Shown one piece after another: positions 57,681 to 64,000 of a stretch of 64,000 nt of DNA. Positions within the stretch are counted from its first letter, which is position 1, and every line of letters starts with the position of its first letter. The notes under the pieces are model-generated. The model saw only the letters and a program-made list of their open reading frames with translations, did no database searches and was not told where the DNA came from. The DNA comes from Desulforhabdus amnigena (GTDB lineage: Bacteria > Desulfobacterota > Syntrophobacteria > Syntrophobacterales > Syntrophobacteraceae), in contig NZ_BSDR01000001.1 of the NCBI RefSeq assembly GCF_027925305.1, positions 3,676,501-3,740,500 on the forward strand, read 5' to 3'. Made by a program: the position numbers and the translations under genes.

Positions 57681-59045
57681 ATGTCAAAAGCCCCTTTTAT
57701 CCTTTTGGTCAATCCCTGGACGACAGACTTTGCCGCGTATGATCTCTGGGCCAAGCCTTTGGGATTGCTTTTACTCGGTGGGTTGTTGAAAGAGGGAGGA
57801 TGTGGAGTCGCCTTTATCGATTGCCTGGACCGGTACGATCCTCTGAGCCGCACATGCGGGGAGATGCTTCGGGGGGAAGAACGAAAGTTCGGAACCGGCA
57901 AGTATTCGAGGACCCTCATTGAAAAGCCGCAGGCTTACGGGGACATTCCCCGCCGCTACTATCGCTATGGAATTCATCCCGAAAGCTTTCGCAAACAGTT
58001 GCAGGTCATCCAGGAGCCGGATCTCATCTGGGTGACATCCGTCATGACCTATTGGTACCCGGGGGTTCAAGAGACCATAGAGGTTCTGCACGAGGTTTTT
58101 CCGAAAGTGCCCGTCTGGCTGGGGGGCATCTACGCAAGCTTATGCACCGGGCATGCAGAGAAAAACAGCGGAGCGGACCAGGTCATCACACTCCCCCTGG
58201 AAAAACTTCCAGGGAGGATCGAAGCCGCCACGGGGTTTGCCGTGAAGAATATTCCTTCCTGGGGGAATTTTAGACAAGCGCCCTTGCCGGCGCTGGAATT
58301 CATTTCGCATCCCACTTACGCTCCCATCATGACCGGCAGGGGATGCCCTTTTCGCTGCCCCTACTGTGCGTCGGGAATTTTGCAGCCCCGGTGGGAGCGC
58401 AGGAGCGCCGATGCCGTTTACGAGGAAATCCTCCACTGGCATGAAACCCTCGGAGTGGTCGATTTTGCCTTCTATGACGATGCCCTTCTCTTGCAGGCCG
58501 AAACCTCTTTGAAACCGGCGTTGGAAAGGCTCTGCAGGGAAGGGTTGCGGCTTCGCTTTCACACACCGAACGCCCTGCATGTGCGGGCTCTCACTTCAGA
58601 CTGGTGCAGGCTGCTTTTTGAAAGCGGTTTTACCACCCTGCGGCTGGGCCTTGAAACGACGCGGGCGGACAAACAGCGGGAGTGGGGAGGGAAAGTGGAA
58701 ACCCGGATGTATCGGGAGTCGGTCGAAAGACTTCGGATGGCGGGGTTTTCCAGAGACCAGATCGGCGTTTACCTGCTCTGCGGGCTTCCGGGGCAAAGCC
58801 CCGAAGATGTGGCGGAAGCCATCGAAGTGGTGGCTGAAAGCGGTGCGCAGCCTCACCTCTGCGAGTATTCTCCTGTCCCGGGAACCGCCATGTGGTCGGA
58901 AGTCTGCGCCTTATCGCGTTATGACATCGCGAAGGAACCTCTCTTTCAAAACAATTCCTTTTTTGCCTGCCGGCGCTCGGATTTTTCCTACGACGACCTT
59001 CTCCGACTCAAGGAATTGGTCCGAAGGGTTCGACGCCTTCCGTAA
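57681..59045 (+). CDS. B12-binding radical SAM protein
   Basis: 454 residues. An N-terminal cobalamin-binding-like Rossmann domain (ILLVNPWTTDFAAYDLWAKP, LGLLLLGGLLKEGGCGVAFI, then VPVWLGGIYASLCTGHAEKN) is followed by the radical SAM core with CPFRCPYC (CxxxCxxC, near residue 222) that binds the [4Fe-4S] cluster and SAM. The AdoMet barrel continues VVDFAFYDDALLLQAETSLK, RLGLETTRADKQREWGGK and YLLCGLPGQSPEDVAEAIEV. Substrate not determinable; relatives methylate or rearrange carbon skeletons. The SD before 57681 is weak. Confidence 0.9.
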   Translation: MSKAPFILLVNPWTTDFAAYDLWAKPLGLLLLGGLLKEGGCGVAFIDCLDRYDPLSRTCGEMLRGEERKFGTGKYSRTLIEKPQAYGDIPRRYYRYGIHPESFRKQLQVIQEPDLIWVTSVMTYWYPGVQETIEVLHEVFPKVPVWLGGIYASLCTGHAEKNSGADQVITLPLEKLPGRIEAATGFAVKNIPSWGNFRQAPLPALEFISHPTYAPIMTGRGCPFRCPYCASGILQPRWERRSADAVYEEILHWHETLGVVDFAFYDDALLLQAETSLKPALERLCREGLRLRFHTPNALHVRALTSDWCRLLFESGFTTLRLGLETTRADKQREWGGKVETRMYRESVERLRMAGFSRDQIGVYLLCGLPGQSPEDVAEAIEVVAESGAQPHLCEYSPVPGTAMWSEVCALSRYDIAKEPLFQNNSFFACRRSDFSYDDLLRLKELVRRVRRLP

Positions 59046-59247
59046 TCCGTCGTTCACCACCCTTCGCATATCCGGCAAGTGTTCATCATGGAGGCAGGGA
59101 GAATGCAGAGATTTCATTCGATTGTCCCCCTTTTTCCCTTGACGCGCTTGATTATTTTGGTATTATGCTTCCCTAATCTTAACCTATTGTAATTATTAAA
59201 TAAATGATCATAAGATGCTTTCATTGCCAAAAGAGGTGTTCAGCTCG

Positions 59248-59550
59248 ATGCTTTTTGATCCGGAAAATGGTTTGTATATTTTTGAAGTGTCTATAGGCTT
59301 TAAGGCCAATGGAGAGAAACAAAGCAGCGCCTCGTGCCTCATTCAGGCGGACGACCTGGAGGAAGCTGAGGAAAAGGTGATGGAATACCTGGATAATCTG
59401 GATCTGGATCAAAGATTCTGGATTGAAGAGATCAGCGATCCATACAGTATCGAAGAATACCAGCAGCAGCTCGAAGAAGATGAGAGCGAGCCTTTTCCCC
59501 TGCTGGATGAGATGACCGAAGATGAATTCGTTGAATTCCTGGGCTTTTAG
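59248..59550 (+). CDS. Small acidic protein of unknown family
   Basis: 100 residues from the ATG at 59248, which has AGAGGTG about 9 nt upstream (the ATG at 59215 lacks an SD). Beta strands LYIFEVSIGFKANGEKQSSA are followed by helix ADDLEEAEEKVMEYLDNLDL and a strongly acidic C terminus (LEEDESEPFPLLDEMTEDEF). No recognised family. Lies alone after the radical SAM gene. Confidence 0.6.
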   Translation: MLFDPENGLYIFEVSIGFKANGEKQSSASCLIQADDLEEAEEKVMEYLDNLDLDQRFWIEEISDPYSIEEYQQQLEEDESEPFPLLDEMTEDEFVEFLGF

Positions 59551-59703
59551 CTTGCGCTAAAGGCCTGTGCAAAAATCCCCTGGCAGAAAGTGATCGCCCT
59601 GAGGTATCGAAGAGTGAGCGAAAGGCTTTCGTACTTCGATACCTCGGCGCGAGCGATCTGCACGGAATTCCGCACGGAATATCGAGCCCTCCGGCATAGA
59701 AGC
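59551..59703. other. Gap with a large hairpin
   Basis: TGAGGTATCGAAG and CTTCGATACCTC (59600-59648) form a 12-bp stem around a 22-nt loop between convergent genes; it may serve as a bidirectional stop. Confidence 0.5.
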
Positions 59704-60162
59704 CTAGACGGCGATGAGCCTGGAAACCTGCTTGTTTACACAGTGGTAAATATCCTCATCGGTCCCGTAAATTTCAACGATGCACTTGTGATGGATCAAT
59801 TTATCGATAATGAAAGAGGTCACATAGAGGCTGATGAAATTGGGGCGCGCCACCAGGGTTCTCAAGTCGGCGGTCTGTAGCTGGACTTCGAACTCTTCGG
59901 CATTGAGCAGCGTTTCCAGGGCGAAGTGGATCTGGTTTTCCATTTCCGCGTTGCTCGTTGTTTCTACCAGCCTGTCTTCCAAAAGTTTCATGACAATCCG
60001 TGAACTCAGATCGTCGATCTTATCGCGAAGAAGATTCAAGGCGGTGATCCGCTGTGACTCTTTTGCGTGATCCAACTTTGAAATGACGGCAGATTCTCTT
60101 GCATTCGGTCTATATTCTCTAGCCACCGCGGTGTTCCTTTCGTTCCTCATAAAACTGTCCAT
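59704..60162 (-). CDS. Conserved-looking helical protein of unknown function, downstream of larB
   Basis: About 152 residues from the ATG at 60162 (a second ATG at 60150 is possible; neither SD is good). Helical, charged: KLDHAKESQRITALNLLRDK, IDDLSSRIVMKLLEDRLVE, MENQIHFALETLLNAEEFEV, then SLYVTSFIIDKLIHHKCIVE. No domain recognised. It begins 20 nt after larB ends, so it likely belongs to the waaA-larB transcript. Confidence 0.55.
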   Translation of the reverse strand: MDSFMRNERNTAVAREYRPNARESAVISKLDHAKESQRITALNLLRDKIDDLSSRIVMKLLEDRLVETTSNAEMENQIHFALETLLNAEEFEVQLQTADLRTLVARPNFISLYVTSFIIDKLIHHKCIVEIYGTDEDIYHCVNKQVSRLIAV

Positions 60163-60181
60163 AAGATATATCGGAAGCAGC

Positions 60182-60973
60182 TCACTGGTCTGACGTGGTA
60201 TTCTGCGATACAGAGACGGTTTCAACCACCGAGTTCTGATTGATGATTGCAGCCAGGTAGCCTGCTCCAAAACCATTGTCGATGTTTACCACCGAGACTC
60301 CGGGTGCACAGGTGTTGAGCATTCCCAGCAATGCGGCCAATCCGTTGAAGTTCGCGCCATAGCCTACACTGGTGGGTACGGCGATGACGGGACGTTCTAC
60401 CAGCCCTCCAACCACGCTGGGGAGGGCGCCCTCCATTCCGGCTACCACAATGTAGACCGAAGCCTCCTGTAATTCCTCCCAAAGACTCAGCAATCGATGC
60501 AGCCCCGCCACTCCGACATCGAAAAAGCGTTTGACCCTGTTTCCCATGAACTCGGCCGTGACAGCCGCTTCCTCCGCCACGGGAACATCGGATGAACCGG
60601 CGCAGAGAACCTGAATGACGCCGCGGGATTGCCGGTTGACCGGTTCTTTTCCCAAAGTGAGCATTCTTGCTTCAGAATGATAAACCATCCCGGGAACGGA
60701 GGCCATAATCATTTCCGCTTTTTCTGCATCGATGCGGGTAGCGAGAATGTTGCTCCCGTATGCTTCCATGGCGCGGATGATATCTGCAACCTGCCCGGCT
60801 GTTTTTCCTTCTCCGTAGATTACCTCGGGATATCCGCGGCGAAGGCCACGGTGATGATCCACCCGTGCAAAAGAGAGGTTTTCATAGGGGAGCTTCCGCA
60901 GGAAATTGAGGACGTTTTCCATGTCTCTCTTCCCGTCTTTGTATTCTTGCAGAATGCTTTCAAGTTTTGTCAT
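60182..60973 (-). CDS. larB: Nickel-pincer cofactor biosynthesis protein LarB
   Basis: 263 residues. LarB carboxylates and hydrolyses nicotinic acid adenine dinucleotide in the first step of the nickel-pincer cofactor of lactate racemase. PurE-like AIR carboxylase fold: RVDHHRGLRRGYPEVIYGEG, VLCAGSSDVPVAEEAAVTAE, FDVGVAGLHRLLSLWEELQE, VIAVPTSVGYGANFNGLAAL and NTCAPGVSVVNIDNGFGAGY. Its start overlaps the waaA stop (ATGA). larC, larE and larA are not in the window. Confidence 0.93.
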   Translation of the reverse strand: MTKLESILQEYKDGKRDMENVLNFLRKLPYENLSFARVDHHRGLRRGYPEVIYGEGKTAGQVADIIRAMEAYGSNILATRIDAEKAEMIMASVPGMVYHSEARMLTLGKEPVNRQSRGVIQVLCAGSSDVPVAEEAAVTAEFMGNRVKRFFDVGVAGLHRLLSLWEELQEASVYIVVAGMEGALPSVVGGLVERPVIAVPTSVGYGANFNGLAALLGMLNTCAPGVSVVNIDNGFGAGYLAAIINQNSVVETVSVSQNTTSDQ

Positions 60974-62391
60974 GATCGGCTCGCGCCGCTCCTTTTTCGT
61001 TCCGCAAGGACGGCCATGATGATTTCAACCTGCCTGTCTGCCACCCCGGCCATCTTCAAGAGCGCTTCCTTTGCCTTCTCCCCATGGACTTTGAGGGCCG
61101 GCAAATGCTGAATCCAGTATGTCCATTGCTGCAGGAGCTCATGCTTGTCCCGTACAGGAAAGCTTCCCTGCAAAGAATGCAGGATACTATGTTCATCGAG
61201 GACTTTTTGCAAGCAGGGACCGTAAAAAACGGGCTTTCTCCACGCTGCGGGTTCCAGTATATTGTGGCCACCGATGGGTTCGAGTGTTCCGCCGCAAAAG
61301 ATGAGGTCACCCAGGGAGTAAAGCTCAAACAGGATTCCTATGCGGTCCACGAGCACAATGGATGCCCGCCTTTTCTCTCTGGTCTTTTCCAGGTGGGAGA
61401 GCATTTGAAAATCGATTCCTCTCTCCTGCAGCCAGAGAACCATATTGGGAATCCGTTCCAAATGCCTCGGCGCAAAAATCCCTACCGCCTGCGGCTCAAC
61501 TTGAAGGAGTGATTGAAAAACCTCGAGGATTTGAATGCACTCGGAACGGCGAAGGCTTCCGCCCACGACGACGGGAAGATGGAGAGGAAGGTTCAATTTC
61601 TCTCGCCACGTGGATGTTTTCGAGGGATCGACACGCTGCAGAAGCCCATCGTATTTGGAGCTCCCGAGCACCAGGGTCCGTTCCTTGGAAACACCCAGCC
61701 CGAGAATGTTTTGACGATCTTCTTCGGAATGCATGCCCAGACATTTGAACTGCCGGAAGATGGGGAAAAACAAAGACTTCAGAAGAGCGTACCGTTTGGC
61801 TGAGCGGCTGGAAAGCCTGCCGTTCAAAAGAATGGAAGGGATTTCCCTTTCCCTGAGATACCTGAAGAGGTTGGGCCAGAATTCACTTTCCATAGCCACA
61901 TAGAGATCCGGCTGCAGGGACTGGAAGGTTCTCTTCAGAATCCAGGGAAAGTCCAGGGGAAAGGGGACGACCCGGACCCATCGAGGAAGTTGAGCCTGGG
62001 CGAAATGGTATCCCTGGGGCGTTCCGGTGGAGAGGAAGATGGAAGATTCTGGGAGGCGTTCGTGAAGAGCGCAAAGGGTGGGAACGGCACCGGTTACTTC
62101 GCCCACGGATACGGTATGGAACCAGATTCGTGGCCTTCCCTGTTGCTGGTCCGCGTGGATTTCATACCGCCCCAGTCTGCCCTTGAAGAAGGTGGGATCG
62201 AGCTCGGACTTTTTCCATACAAATGGGATGATCCCATATCCCACCGTGTTCAAGACGATATTGTAAATGTACTCGACTGTTTGCAATAGCAGGTCTTTCG
62301 TGAATTTGAAAAAAAATGAGCTTCCAGGAACCGTTCTCGTGATCGAATACAAGAACATCGGATTCTCTTCAGTGCAAGGTTTATAAAGCAT
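60970..62391 (-). CDS. waaA: 3-deoxy-D-manno-octulosonic acid (Kdo) transferase
   Basis: 473 residues. It adds Kdo to lipid A in the inner membrane, the first LPS core step. N-terminal membrane anchor (about 25-50, VEYIYNIVLNTVGYGIIPFV), then glycosyltransferase halves: PRIWFHTVSVGEVTGAVPTL, PDLYVAMESEFWPNLFRYLR, VVVGGSLRRSE and GDLIFCGGTLEPIGGHNILE then PAAWRKPVFYG (Kdo site). The GGHNILE motif is diagnostic. A start at 62358 is possible instead of 62391. Its stop overlaps larB by 4 nt. Shows that the cell makes LPS. Confidence 0.95.
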   Translation of the reverse strand: MLYKPCTEENPMFLYSITRTVPGSSFFFKFTKDLLLQTVEYIYNIVLNTVGYGIIPFVWKKSELDPTFFKGRLGRYEIHADQQQGRPRIWFHTVSVGEVTGAVPTLCALHERLPESSIFLSTGTPQGYHFAQAQLPRWVRVVPFPLDFPWILKRTFQSLQPDLYVAMESEFWPNLFRYLREREIPSILLNGRLSSRSAKRYALLKSLFFPIFRQFKCLGMHSEEDRQNILGLGVSKERTLVLGSSKYDGLLQRVDPSKTSTWREKLNLPLHLPVVVGGSLRRSECIQILEVFQSLLQVEPQAVGIFAPRHLERIPNMVLWLQERGIDFQMLSHLEKTREKRRASIVLVDRIGILFELYSLGDLIFCGGTLEPIGGHNILEPAAWRKPVFYGPCLQKVLDEHSILHSLQGSFPVRDKHELLQQWTYWIQHLPALKVHGEKAKEALLKMAGVADRQVEIIMAVLAERKRSGASRS

Positions 62392-62615
62392 ATCTTCAAA
62401 TTGGCAATCAAATTCACTCCATTTTGAGTTATTTTTTGGCGGGGGAAGGAGGTTCCTTTGAGACCATTTTGCATCCTTGTGGTATGACCGTGAAGCTGAT
62501 AAAACTCTTGTTCCAAAAGGGAGAAGGGAGGATTATCGAGATATCGCTGCTTGTCATCCAACGGATTGGATTGTAATGATGTTTGTATGCAGCCACGAAG
62601 AAAGGGCATGGACTC
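62392..62615. other. Divergent gap between waaA and asnS
   Basis: 224 nt, expected to hold promoters for both genes. No strong sigma-70 match; GGAGAAGGGAGG near 62520 and TTGGATTGTAATGAT (62565-62580) are the only notable features. Confidence 0.35.
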
Positions 62616-64000
62616 ATGAAAAAGGCCATACGCATCGCCGACCTTTTCAGGCGCGAACAGGAGCTGCTGGGCCGGACCGCAAGGGTTCGGGGCTGGGTGC
62701 GCACCCGCAGGGATTCCAAGGCGGGAATCAGTTTCATTGAACTCAATGACGGATCCTGTCTCAAAAACCTCCAGATCATTGTAGACCTCAACCTGCCTCA
62801 ATTGACTGAAACCGTTCAGAAAGTGAGCACCGGTTCCAGCATGCAGGTGGAGGGTGTCGTGAATGCTTCCCCCGGAAAGGGGCAGTCCATCGAGCTGCAC
62901 GCCTCGGGGATTGAGCTCTACGGGGGGGCGGATCCCGCCACCTATCCCCTGCAAAAAAAGAGGCATTCCTTCGAGTTCCTGCGCCAGATCGCTCACCTGC
63001 GGCCTCGCACCAACACTATTGGGGCCGTGGCGAGGGTACGCAATCGATTGAGTTATGCGATCCATCAGTTTTTTCAGGATCGGGGATTTTATTATGTCCA
63101 CACTCCCATCATCACTTCCAGCGACTGTGAAGGCGCCGGCGAGGTTTTTCGAGTCACCACGCTGAAGCCCGAAAACATGGTGGGAAACGAAGCCGGTGAA
63201 GCTGCTGCGGGAGATTTTTTCGGAAAGCCGGCTTACCTCACGGTGAGCGGACAGTTGCAGGCAGAAATATACGCTCTGGCTCTTGGGAACGTTTACACCT
63301 TCGGGCCGACTTTCCGGGCTGAAAATTCCAATACGAGCCGGCACTTGGCGGAATTCTGGATGGTGGAGCCGGAAATGGCCTTTTGCGATCTGGAAGAGGA
63401 TCTCGAGATAGCTCAGGCTCTGATCCAAAGGCTCGTGGAGGTGGTTCTGACGGATTGCAGGGAGGACCTGGACTTTTTTGTACGGTTCATCGAACCCACT
63501 TTGCGTGATACCCTTGAAAAGGTCGTGGAGAGCCCCTTTGAAACGGTTTCCTACACGGACGCCCTGGAACTCTTGAAAAAATCCAGGGAGTCTTTTTCTT
63601 TTCCTGTGGATTGGGGAAGCGACCTGCAGGCGGAACATGAACGCTACCTCACGGAAAAAGTCTTCAAGAAACCGGTGGCTGTCGTCCATTTCCCGCGGTC
63701 ATTGAAGCCGTTTTATATGAGGGTGAACGACGACGAGAAAACCGTGGCCGCAATGGATATTCTGGTTCCCGGCATTGGAGAAATCGTCGGCGGTTCCCAG
63801 AGGGAAGAGCGTTTGGACGTACTTTTGGAACAGATGAAGCTCAAGGGGGTTTCGCCCGATGACTACCGCTGGTACGTGGAACTGAGGGAATATGGCTCTG
63901 TTCCCCATGCAGGCTTTGGGTTGGGATTGGAACGCCTCCTCCAGTTTACTACGGGGCTTCCGAACATACGTGAGGTCATTCCTTTCCCAAGGACCCCGGG
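62616..64000 (+). CDS. asnS: Asparaginyl-tRNA synthetase (3' end outside window)
   Basis: 461 codons to the window edge; only the last few residues (about 6) are missing, since E. coli AsnRS is 466. OB-fold anticodon-binding domain ([40 protein letters not shown]) and the class II core: motif 2 ([20 protein letters not shown]) and motif 3 ([20 protein letters not shown], then [10 protein letters not shown]). Charges tRNA-Asn. GAAAGGG lies about 9 nt before the ATG at 62616. Confidence 0.97.
   Translation, partial: MKKAIRIADLFRREQELLGRTARVRGWVRTRRDSKAGISFIELNDGSCLKNLQIIVDLNLPQLTETVQKVSTGSSMQVEGVVNASPGKGQSIELHASGIELYGGADPATYPLQKKRHSFEFLRQIAHLRPRTNTIGAVARVRNRLSYAIHQFFQDRGFYYVHTPIITSSDCEGAGEVFRVTTLKPENMVGNEAGEAAAGDFFGKPAYLTVSGQLQAEIYALALGNVYTFGPTFRAENSNTSRHLAEFWMVEPEMAFCDLEEDLEIAQALIQRLVEVVLTDCREDLDFFVRFIEPTLRDTLEKVVESPFETVSYTDALELLKKSRESFSFPVDWGSDLQAEHERYLTEKVFKKPVAVVHFPRSLKPFYMRVNDDEKTVAAMDILVPGIGEIVGGSQREERLDVLLEQMKLKGVSPDDYRWYVELREYGSVPHAGFGLGLERLLQFTTGLPNIREVIPFPRTP

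Noticed and set aside
1-64000. tRNA or rRNA genes.
   Set aside because: No cloverleaf with a typical TTCGA T-loop and acceptor stem, and no rRNA-like sequence, was found on either strand by eye; a tRNA scan would settle it.

Overview
The window reads as a chromosomal segment of a Gram-negative, strictly anaerobic bacterium with the acetyl-CoA (Wood-Ljungdahl) pathway. It carries a lipid A Kdo transferase, a type IV pilus minor-pilin cluster, PEP-CTERM proteins, ferritin-like proteins and rubrerythrin, sigma-54 signals, and a complete CODH/ACS-corrinoid-methyltransferase set. This combination fits a sulfate-reducing or syntrophic Desulfobacterota (Syntrophobacter-like) best. That placement is inference from gene content; no rRNA or sulfate-reduction gene lies in the window.

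Layout. 1-6.1 kb: start of an alpha-2-macroglobulin-like gene leaving the left edge, a small secreted protein, carB and two small conserved proteins. 6.2-14.5 kb: one operon, acsD-cooS-acsB-acsC-acsE, behind a good promoter, an overlapping palindrome and a leader of about 430 nt. 14.9-20.8 kb: pyruvate phosphate dikinase, a malyl-CoA/citrate-lyase-type lyase and an orphan GAF-PAS histidine kinase. 21-29 kb (minus strand): pilin, small exported protein, PilY1 and four minor pilins. 29-39.9 kb: ferritin-like protein, an IS110 element next to a truncated peroxiredoxin, zinc-ribbon proteins, a DUF255 protein, a flavin reductase, a probable sigma-54-dependent small RNA (about 35.8 kb), a YkgJ-type Cys-cluster protein and an FmdB-type protein. 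40-49 kb: an accessory island of toxin-antitoxin (TA) genes, many broken, set between direct repeats, with two PEP-CTERM proteins and a broken GxxExxY gene. 49-64 kb: CaiB-type CoA enzyme, ftsY, class II aldolase, ADP-forming acyl-CoA synthetase, thioesterase, rubrerythrin, DUF1285-like protein, dtd, a B12-binding radical SAM protein, larB-waaA, and asnS leaving the right edge.

Genes working together. The acs operon can make acetyl-CoA from CO2 or CO and methyl-tetrahydrofolate, or cleave it in reverse. PpdK links pyruvate and PEP, and the CoA enzymes at 49-55 kb suggest acyl-CoA and organic-acid metabolism. The pilus genes form a compact, translationally coupled minor-pilin/adhesin operon.

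Most unusual content: (1) a sigma-54 promoter with paired upstream sites that would drive a transcript of about 71 nt holding two hairpins around an anti-Shine-Dalgarno CCUCCU; (2) a tandem duplication in which different TA pairs sit between copies of the same flanking repeats; (3) several families of short palindromic elements, one with a perfect 9-bp target duplication that has rewritten the start of pilW, another nested inside a second, others at stop codons or inside a gene.

Repeat names used below: M1 (ends TTAAGA(G/A)CCTATCC, about 115 bp), M2 (ends CAGCAATTCTCATTTT, about 144 bp), M3 (ends GAGGCTGTCTGAAAATTCC, 145 bp), C1 (CCACGGAG palindromes), G1 (GCCGCC..GGCGGC palindromes), U1 (ATCCGCAGATT palindromes), and A, B, C (TA-island repeats).
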